From Mesostigma viride (Eukaryota > Streptophyta > Mesostigmatophyceae > Mesostigmatales > Mesostigmataceae): a DNA stretch of 36,437 nt. The stretch spans positions 2,650,388-2,686,824 of the forward strand of contig RPFO01000253.1 in NCBI GenBank assembly GCA_009746045.1, given 5' to 3'. The notes beneath the pieces were generated by a model that was not told where the DNA came from, searched no databases, and saw only the letters and a program-made list of their open reading frames with translations. Position numbers and translations under genes: made by a program. This document shows positions 29,863 to 36,437 of this stretch, in pieces (position 1 is the first letter of the stretch; each line of letters starts with the position of its first letter).

Positions 29863-30646
29863 CCTCAGGCGGCAAAAGGTTCCGGCACTATTTAACCTAA
29901 CTAAAACCTGGCCTCGTGGAGGGGGGACGAAGAGCCCGAGACATCCGCCTAGGCCGCTGAGCACGCACCACTAAATGCGCCGGAGCTGCCTCAGTGAGGA
30001 TTTGAACCCCTGACCTCCAAGGTGCACAGGTTTTAGTTAGGTTAAATAGTGCCGGAACCTTTTGCCGCCTGAGGCAAATCGGTCCGTCACACTATTTTGC
30101 CCGGAATAACCACTTCCGAGCACCCAAGTTAATTCGGCCAGGCAAATCGGTCCGTCACACTATTTTGCCCGGAATAACCACTTCCGAGCACCCAAGTTAA
30201 TTCGGCCGAATTAACTTGGGTGCTCGGAAGTGGTTATTCCGGGCAAAATAGTGTGACGGACCGATTTGCCTCAGGCGGCAAAAGGTTCCGGCACTATTTA
30301 ACCTAACTAAAACCTGTGCACCTTGGAGGTCAGGGGTTCAAATCCTCACTGAGGCAGCTCCGGCGCATTTAGTGGTGCGTGCTCAGCGGCCTAGGCGGAT
30401 GTCTCGGGCTCTTCGTCCCCCCTCCACGAGGCCAGGTTTTAGTTAGGTTAAATAGTGCCGGAACCTTTTGCCGCCTGAGGCAAATCGGTCCGTCACACTA
30501 TTTTGCCCGGAATAACCACTTCCGAGCACCCAAGTTAATTCGGCCGAATTAACTTGGGTGCTCGGAAGTGGTTATTCCGGGCAAAATAGTGTGACGGACC
30601 GATTTGCCTCAGGCGGCAAAAGGTTCCGGCACTATTTAACCTAACT
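29863..30646. mobile_element. Foldback array, family 2, right portion
   Basis: The part begins with the remainder of the arm cut at 18670. The order is: module (about 29896-30046), hairpin with a tandemly duplicated left arm (30048-30300, centre 30205/30206), inverted module (30301-30451), and a perfect palindrome (30441-30646). The array is symmetric about 30205. Modules have a T-arm-like GGGGTTCAAATCCTC and are bounded by AACCTAACTAAAACC. No gene is present. Confidence 0.85.
30441..30646. repeat. 206-bp palindrome without spacer
   Basis: The arms 30441-30543 and 30544-30646 are exact inverted copies, centre CGG|CCG, running from AGTTAGGTTAAATAGTGCC to the mirrored end. I saw no mismatch. 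Confidence 0.9.
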
Positions 30647-30655
30647 CCACACCCG

Positions 30656-30890
30656 CCCATGCAATAGCTGTAGCGATTTTTTAGTCATGCTTTGCCCATG
30701 CAGAGAGTTGACCCTCTGCTGAGATGCCATGCTGCACCAGCTATAGCCTAGCCATATACATCTTCCACCCCATATGTCATGCAGGCCTTCTAGGCCATCT
30801 CCGCCCCATGTCGCCCCGTGCGAGCATGATCGGGATGCATGATCCATCGATCATGGTGGTGCAAGTGCACATTGTGCACCCCGAGCAGGT
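30656..30890. other. No gene seen
   Basis: This flanks the right edge of the foldback array. Short CATGC/GCATG-rich sequence and a palindromic GATCCATCGATCATGG near 30841 are visible. There is no sign that the LINE interrupted at 18115 resumes here. Confidence 0.35.
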
Positions 30891-30894
30891 GACA

Positions 30895-31096
30895 GTCTAC
30901 ATCGGCTCCACCTGCAGGTTGTACGGCCCAGACTGTATTATTAAAACCCCATAGATGTCCCTGCTCAGGACTATGTGTTACATATGCTCCCCACGGAGCT
31001 ATGTTCTAATATATTAATTAATTAATATCCCTGAGAAGGGGCATATGGGTTATAAATACAGTCAGGGCTACAACCTGCAGGTGGAGGATGTAAACT
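30895..31096. repeat. Imperfect inverted repeat flanking a retroposon 3' hairpin and tail
   Basis: The left arm (30895-30942, including CCACCTGCAGGTTGTA) and right arm (31051-31096, including TACAACCTGCAGGTGG) are diverged inverted copies. Between them lie the 3' hairpin at 30980-31004 and a TATTAATTAATTAAT tail (31007-31028). Confidence 0.6.
30980..31004 (+). other. Retroposon 3' hairpin (variant with paired changes)
   Basis: The outer stem is ACATA/TATGT, then one bulged T, inner stem GCTCC/GGAGC, loop CCAC, followed by an ATTAA tail. Relative to 31135-31159, both sides of two base pairs have changed together. Confidence 0.7.
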
Positions 31097-31110
31097 GCTA
31101 CCTACTCCGT

Positions 31111-31393
31111 GGCATTAAATTAAATTAAATTATAACATGCCTCCGTTGGGAGGTCATGTAGCACATATTCCATGTTGGATGGGTGGAGGTGGGAGAAGCG
31201 GCGTAATCGAACTAACCTAACTCTAAGCTATCTAGTCTAGAAAATCCTAACTACACTACTCAGCAAAACGCCCCTTCCTCTTGGGGGGGACCGGGTGGCT
31301 TGCCCACAGGGGCTGGCGGGTGAGCCTGGACAATCTTCTGCCACCTCTTCTTGTTATGCATGGCAGTCAAAAGAAGGGAGAGGGAGTGGACTA
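31111..31393 (-). mobile_element. 5'-truncated copy of the LINE 3' end
   Basis: Read on the minus strand, this matches 5636-5910: CTCTCCCTTCTTTTG..., the end of ORF2 (AGGTGGCAGAAGATTGTC, a Pro/Lys/Arg-rich tail, then a stop), the TCTAGACTAG 3' UTR, the hairpin at 31135-31159 and an ATTTAATTTAATT tail. It is about 85-90% similar by eye. Its 3' UTR contains AGTTCGATTACGCC, which resembles a Pol III B-box. Confidence 0.85.
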
Positions 31394-31401
31394 ATTGGCT
31401 T

Positions 31402-31462
31402 AATTAATTAACCCATGGGTTAATTAATTAATTAATTAATAAGCACGTGACTGCGTCACGTG
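31402..31462 (-). repeat. Retroposon 3' end of the CACGTGA-hairpin type
   Basis: Read on the minus strand: hairpin CACGTGA, CGCAG loop, TCACGTG (31444-31462), then a TTAATTAATTAA tail. It is the same arrangement as at 10752-10802. The truncated LINE copy at 31111-31393 lies directly beyond this tail, so again one retroposon sits at the tail of another. Confidence 0.6.
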
Positions 31463-32579
31463 GGTGCCAATACAGAGTAAAGGAACCTTCAACCCTACAT
31501 ACACATGCAGCGAGAAGGAGGGAGGGCGCCCTAGCTTCTCTCACTGCCGCAAGTGGGCAGGCCACAGCTAGAGCGCTCTCTCCACAGCTTGTCCACAGCG
31601 TGGGACAAGTGCACAGCCAAATTCCCTGCGATCACTGTGATTCCTTTTTGCCTGGTACCACTCGCAGATTTGACCGTCAGATATTCGGCCCGCCAGTCTG
31701 AACCGTCGGATCTTGGGTTCGAAATAAAAGTATGACACTTTTGAAATGTTGGTGGTTTTGGGGAAACTATGGAAAAGGTGGCGCCCTGGCGCGGTCGTAT
31801 GCGTGGCCGTAGATCAATCATCGGACGGTTAAACTGGATGAGCAGAAACCCAGAACGAGAGGTCTGTCGTCAGGATCAATTATATCAGCGGCGAAAATCG
31901 TTGGCGGAAGGGCGGGGGTGGCGGGGCGGGAGGTGGCCAAGAAGGTCAGCCCCAAGAAACCGCGGCAGAGCGCGCTGTCAGAACCGTTGTGGAGGGGTGG
32001 CCAAGAAACCGCGGCAGTTACAAAAGGCGCCATGACAGCAGAAATCTTGTCAGCCTGGAACTGGTCAACAAGTATATTCTGCCGGCAGCCTGCTTCTTTG
32101 TCCGGGCCTGGACACTTTCTAGATCGGAATCTGTATTGTCTGGCCCACTCTGGTTCCGTGAGACAATCTCTATACTAAAATGGCAGCCTGAAGATTCAAT
32201 CATGGCTCCGGACTGCTCCGGAAGATGGTGGATTCTCCCTTTTTTATTTCCGCGAGGCGGTTATTATTCAAGCGGATCACTGAACTTTTCTCGCGGACAA
32301 ACAACAGGTAGGTACTGCAATCTGGTTCAAAAGCAACTTCCCCGCCTCCCTGGAAACTGAACCCCCGACCCAGTCGGGGCACGTGTAGGGTGTAGATTCT
32401 GTAACGTCTTTATTTCATGTCCATCTACGGACACGATGGTCCGAGAAATGAAAAATTCATTGCTTTGGACCAGTTCTGACCAAATCTCGGGGACAAATCT
32501 ACCAGTTCGTACTTGTCCCACTGCAGTGGTACAAGTTCCGCACTTGTCCCACTCGTGGACAAGCCGCTTGTATCACCGG
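31463..32579. other. No gene seen; short palindrome at 32511-32536
   Basis: I find no supportable coding region. ACTTGTCCCACTG CAGTGGTACAAGT (32511-32536) is a 26-bp palindrome with one mismatched pair, and ACTTGTCCCACT repeats just downstream. A GGGTTCGAAAT string near 31713 is a weak B-box look-alike. Confidence 0.4.
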
Positions 32580-33497
32580 TATTCATTTTTGTTGACTATA
32601 TCAAGGCCTTTGACACGGTTCTCTGGGAGGCTCTTTGGGCCATCCTAGCTCTGGATCGGGTACCACCTGCGTTTGTTGCTGCCATTCGCCGACTGTATGA
32701 GGGCTCACAGGCAGTAGTGCGGACTGCGGAAGGCACCACCCCACCATTCCCCCTTCACCACGGGGTGTGGCAAGTTTGTGTCCTGTCCCCATACCTGTTC
32801 ATTATTGTCGTGGATCACGTCATGCGCCGGGCACGTGCGCGCTTTACTGCTCTTAATATGTAAGGGGTTCGAGCCTGGCTTGGACATCCTTAACGAGAAA
32901 GAGCACGGCGGGGTTGAACCTGGTTACCGCCTGGCCGACCTGATCTATGCGGATGACATCACCCTCATCGCGCGCCCCGAGCACATTCAGACCTGGCTGG
33001 ACTGTCTGGGCCTGGAGGCGCGGGCGGTGGGGTTGGAGATTAGTGTCAAAACTGAGGCCGGATGGTGATTGGGGCCTCCAGTATACACCATGCACCGCTG
33101 CCGCGCCTGCTCGACGGGACGGAGGTCCCGTTCCGCGATCGCTTCAAACTGTTGGGGAGTTGGCTTCCTGACAGTGTCAGAAATTTTCATATAATTCCTT
33201 GGTCGTCAAGACTGATTGAGACAATTGATAATCAGTTTATTCATTGCATATTTAGGTTACGGACTGCCACCGTTTCACCGCCACAGCCATGGTGCGGTTC
33301 CCGGGTGGGGACCATAGCATCCATAGCCACACTGGGCTCGGACTGCAAGGTAAGTGCAACGCCTCTGACAGACAGTACTGCCGACGATGTGGACACCCGC
33401 ATCGGCCTGGCCTGGGCCAGGCTTCGTTCGCTCCACACCTACTGGCGCTCCAAGGGCCTGCATGGGCGAGCACCGCAAGCGCATGCTCTTCAAGGTC
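32580..33497 (+). pseudogene. Second copy of the LINE reverse transcriptase region, truncated at both ends
   Basis: It matches 4502-5215 closely (FVDYIKAFDTV, VLSPYLF, YADD at 32946-32957, FKLLGSWLPD, RIGLAWARLRSLHTYWRSKG). The 5' end starts at the reverse transcriptase A block, and the 3' end stops near AAGGTCCT. A premature stop after TALNM, further frame changes and a 196-bp insertion (33175-33370) disable it. It retains some codons lost in the copy at 900-5913 (for example GLAWARLRS), so both derive from a better parent. It is oriented as the first copy and lacks a 3' tail, so it is probably a fragment left by rearrangement rather than a fresh insertion. Confidence 0.8.
33175..33370. mobile_element. 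Solo-LTR-like insertion (196 bp)
   Basis: It begins TGTCAGAAATT and ends CCTCTGACA, is flanked by GACAG on both sides (33170-33174 and 33371-33375), and interrupts sequence that is continuous in the LINE copy at 5090-5100. TG...CA edges with a 7-bp terminal inverse and a 5-bp duplication are the marks of an LTR. A small TIR element of the same size is the alternative. Confidence 0.65.
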
Positions 33498-33499
33498 CT

Positions 33500-34955
33500 A
33501 GTTAACGTTTTTATGAAACGCAATGTATAGGATATGGTTGCAATGCAGCAATGTGTGAATATCATTGGTTGGAAACGGAGCTTTGTTAAATTTATAGGCT
33601 TACAGCACTCGTGCACGTGAGTGCTTGTACACGAGTTTGCCAAGTCAAGGCAACACACGTGAGGCGGGCTCGCAAGAGATCTCCAATTGGCACTGGCCTA
33701 TTCTTTATATACTTGTGCACTGTGCTTGCTAGCCCTGAGCAGCCTAGAAGGCCTGCTCAGTAATAACACTCCCGGTACAGTATTAACTACCTGTACAGCG
33801 CCCAGTTCCTATACAGTAGGTCTGCCATACAGGCACAGTGACCACAGAGCACAGTCCACAGTGACTATTGCATCTGCACCTAGAAGTCCAGGACTAAGCC
33901 TGCGGTACCACCAGACCACAGGTTAAGGTTCCTATTTCCTGCGTACGACGTATTAATCCAATACCGTCGTAGGTTCAGCACCTAATTCCTGTCAGCCCAG
34001 GAATTACTGTCGACCCCATATGTCGTCGGCAAATATTCACGTCCGACTTAGACGAACAGCCGGCTCGCGCTCGCGCGCGACCGGGAAGTCGGAACGCCAT
34101 AACTTTCTTGATACTTGTCGGAATGAACTCGTTCCGGTGCCGCTGGAATCGCAGAGATATGCCGAATCAGGTACATGCCAATGCGCTTGGCGTTAACTCC
34201 AATCCTTTCTTTTCTTGAGCTGTAGCAGCTCACACAAGTCTACATACAAACACACACAATGGGTACTGGACATCCTCCCCGACTACAAGTCACAACCCGC
34301 TGGGCATGACAGTCAGCTTGGATTCCTTATTATATGTACATAGCACCCATACTGGTTCAGGAGCACAAACAAATTACAATGAGTCCCTATCCCTTCACGA
34401 GAGGCTCGTTGTGTTACCCATGTACAAGAGGTTGGCCAACTGTGGCAGCCCATAGGTGTTCAGCTAAGAACTTGAGAAGTATGTACAACCTTCAGGACCT
34501 TAGGCGAAACCCCACAGATCACCCACAACAGCTCATCAGAAAACATTGCTGACCCCCAGACGGGAGTCGGCGCCGACCGGTCTGCTGCCCCTTATCGAAC
34601 CATGCAGACACAACATCTACGCGAAGCACATGCAAAACACAAGCTCCTATACTCATTCCAACCGTGGAAAATCAGGGGACCTGTCGCCACCTCACCAGCA
34701 TGGTGGATGGGTCAGCCAGTCCGTGAAACTCCGCCTTAGGACGGCACCAGGGAATCGAACCCCGCCCACAAACCACAGATCTGGGGAAACCTCAGACTGA
34801 GATGAAAACCCCAGATAGACATCTCTCCATCAGAGACAATGTCAGACATTCCCACACCAGAGACATGTCTCACCCTTCAAGGTGTGCTCAGGATTATGTG
34901 TACAATCAAGCTCCCAGCCTGATATCCAGAGACTTAAGCACCCAGCTCTCAGCTT
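33500..34955. other. No gene seen; likely 3' UTR/LTR region of the copia element
   Basis: This lies downstream of the minus-strand copia ORF. A T-arm-like GGGGTTCGATTCCC reads on the minus strand (plus 34749-34762). A 9-bp-arm hairpin TAATTCCTG/CAGGAATTA is at 33983-34006. The LTR edges could not be fixed because the second LTR would lie outside the window. Confidence 0.35.
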
Positions 34956-36437
34956 TTAGACAGATAGACCGACTTGACAGTCAGCATTCATGAGCTTCCT
35001 CAGTACATTGTACTGGGCTGGGGCCTTGTGTGGCAGCTTGGTCAATGCATCAGCAGGGTTCTCCTCGCCAGGGATATGCTTCAAGTCAACCAAACTGGCC
35101 AACTCCTTCAGCAACAAATAATCCAGGTCCCGGCTTCTGGCCAGCTGCTTGTGAACAAACTGGACCATACCCATGCTGTCTGTTAGCAACAGCGTCTCCA
35201 TCTGCAAGGTCCAAGGGGTAACTGAAGCCAGCTCCAGCATTAACTCCTTTATGTACAAGCTGGACTGGATCCCCTCGCATATGGCCCTGCATTCTGCCAC
35301 ATCTGAACTGATACAGACCCTCTTCTGCAGTCTGCTGTACCAGCTGAACAAACTTGCCCTGCTCTGATAAAAAGCAAACAGAGCAGCAGATCTCCCCCTG
35401 ACCTTGGTAACCTGGCGAGCATCCATGGAACTGTCAACAAAGATCTCCAAGGTGATAGGCTGGGCAAAGTCAATCCCAGACAAAATCAGATCAGGGGTAC
35501 TCTCCACCAATCGGGCTATTACTCGAGGCTTCTCATCCTCAAGCACCTCATCAGGCATTCTGCTATGGACCATCAAAGACGGACCACAGATGCTGGCAAA
35601 CCAGGCCCACATGCCTCTCAACTCAGGTCCTGCAGCCTGGGTGATCTTCTCTGGCAAGGCCTTCACAATGGTCTGTTTATAATCTCCTTCATCCTGAAGC
35701 CTGATACTCCACTCCCCATCCCTCCTGAACAGGGTAGCCTGCATTCCACAGAACACTACAGGCTTGTTGGGCTCCTGCCACAGCTCCTTGCCCAGTGAAA
35801 ACTTGCCACTGATGACAGGAATAAACTTCTTCAGCCAGGTCGTGGGGGCTAGCAAATGCAGATCATCTCCATGCAAACTAGCATACACTGGCAGACCCTC
35901 CCATTGGGCCAGCAGCAAACAGGGATCAACTGAAGACACTCTCAAGCCACACTCACTGATCAGAGCTTCCTGCAGCGTGAGTCTCCAGATGATTGGGCTC
36001 GACCTGAGTCCTTCCAGGCCCTTCAGAATAACCAGGAATTGTTGATGCAGCTCCAGCTTCCAGATGGCAGGCACCTCAACACAGTAAGGCTCATCCTGCT
36101 TCCACACCCTCCTGGCCACTTCTGGATCAGATTTTAAAAATGCCCTCTTGAAGTCCAGCAGCACTGATGACATAGCTGCTCCCCTGTTCAGCAATCCCAC
36201 GTAGAGACATAGCAAAATTCTCCATGTGTCGTGTAACATCCCTGGCGTGTACAGCTCCTCTCCTGGCAGACTCCCCGTGCCGTGATACTCATTCAGGACA
36301 GGCCTGACATGGGGCACTGATACCTCATCCACAACCTTCCTCTTCAGCACAAATCTCAAAGCAAGCTTCCTTGATGCTGGGGGACGTCTGTCTGTTGGTG
36401 CAACACACTCAACTGCAAAACCACCTCCTCCAATGCC
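34956..36437 (-). CDS. Ty1/copia polyprotein, reverse transcriptase and RNase H (5' end outside window)
   Basis: The frame is open from the window edge to the TAA at 34956-34958; the true start is beyond 36437. Reverse transcriptase shows VLLDFKRAFLK (block A Asp, about plus 36153-36155), GLEGLRSSPIIW and SSVDPCLL, the copia counterparts of YGLKQ-SP-AW and DPCLF. The active-site pair appears as SLHGDDLHLL where YVDD is usual. RNase H shows LEIFVDSS, SWYSRLQKRVCISSDVAECRA, TDSMGMVQFV, DLDYLLLKELASL and HIPGEENPADALTK, the classic copia order. No frame break is seen over about 490 codons, so this is the least decayed retroelement here. Integrase and gag lie off the window, to the right. Confidence 0.85.
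   Translation of the reverse strand, partial: GIGGGGFAVECVAPTDRRPPASRKLALRFVLKRKVVDEVSVPHVRPVLNEYHGTGSLPGEELYTPGMLHDTWRILLCLYVGLLNRGAAMSSVLLDFKRAFLKSDPEVARRVWKQDEPYCVEVPAIWKLELHQQFLVILKGLEGLRSSPIIWRLTLQEALISECGLRVSSVDPCLLLAQWEGLPVYASLHGDDLHLLAPTTWLKKFIPVISGKFSLGKELWQEPNKPVVFCGMQATLFRRDGEWSIRLQDEGDYKQTIVKALPEKITQAAGPELRGMWAWFASICGPSLMVHSRMPDEVLEDEKPRVIARLVESTPDLILSGIDFAQPITLEIFVDSSMDARQVTKVRGRSAALFAFYQSRASLFSWYSRLQKRVCISSDVAECRAICEGIQSSLYIKELMLELASVTPWTLQMETLLLTDSMGMVQFVHKQLARSRDLDYLLLKELASLVDLKHIPGEENPADALTKLPHKAPAQYNVLRKLMNADCQVGLSV

Noticed and set aside
31463-32579. Host gene between the LINE fragments
   Set aside because: The frames are short, lack motifs and overlap on both strands. I could not find consistent splice sites or codon bias.
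34745-34770. tRNA gene on the minus strand
   Set aside because: Only a T-arm-like GGGGTTCGATTCCC is present; no acceptor, D or anticodon arms could be fitted.

Overview
The window is a piece of a eukaryotic nuclear genome made almost entirely of mobile elements and their wreckage. I see no host gene, no bacterial operon, and no intact tRNA or rRNA gene. Evidence for a eukaryote: non-LTR retrotransposons (ORF1 with coiled coil and RRM-like end, ORF2 with APE-type endonuclease and reverse transcriptase), a Ty1/copia polyprotein, large cut-and-paste transposons, PHD-finger proteins, Pol III B-box-like SINE remains, and one well-supported spliceosomal intron. Coding stretches are GC-rich. An alga or other protist would fit, but the species cannot be told from the sequence.

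Layout. 1-650: decayed minus-strand coding fragment. About 900-5913: nearly full-length but frameshifted LINE. 6652-7482: foldback array, family 1. 7490-10740: gene-poor, with SINE and simple-repeat traces. 10742-11014: a SINE-like insertion nested in an older retroposon tail. 11157-14615: a 3.46-kb Kolobok-like DNA transposon (TTAA target, one-mismatch terminal inverted repeats) whose decayed transposase ends in a PHD finger. 14677-18115: ORF1 of a second LINE, split at 15758-17687 by a deleted relative of the Kolobok-like element. 18180-18670 plus 29863-30646: foldback array, family 2. 18671-29859: an 11.19-kb transposon inserted inside one arm of that array. 30895-31462: LINE/SINE 3' ends. 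32580-33497: a second copy of the LINE reverse-transcriptase region, carrying a 196-bp solo-LTR-like insertion. 34956-36437: 3' end of a copia polyprotein on the minus strand.

The strongest discovery candidate is the 11.19-kb element. It has perfect 29-bp terminal inverted repeats beginning GGGCTGG and a 3-bp TTG duplication, and its empty site can be reconstructed exactly because the interrupted arm is part of a repeated palindrome. It carries two divergently transcribed genes. The rightward gene (25278-28800) encodes a very large DDE-like transposase. The leftward gene (22411-19451) encodes a Cys-rich, coiled-coil, Gln/Pro-rich protein and has an intron holding a perfect 79-bp-arm hairpin. 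Between them lie a tandem duplication and a further foldback, and each end has a 7-bp minisatellite. I cannot assign it to a named superfamily.

Two other signals cross element boundaries. LINE-type 3' ends in this window share a 25-nt hairpin with compensatory base changes directly before an ATTAA-type tail. The two foldback families share the same plan: long palindromic hairpins alternating with a tRNA-like unit bounded by AACCTAACTAA. Many coding frames break, several at homopolymers, so some breaks may be assembly errors rather than true decay.
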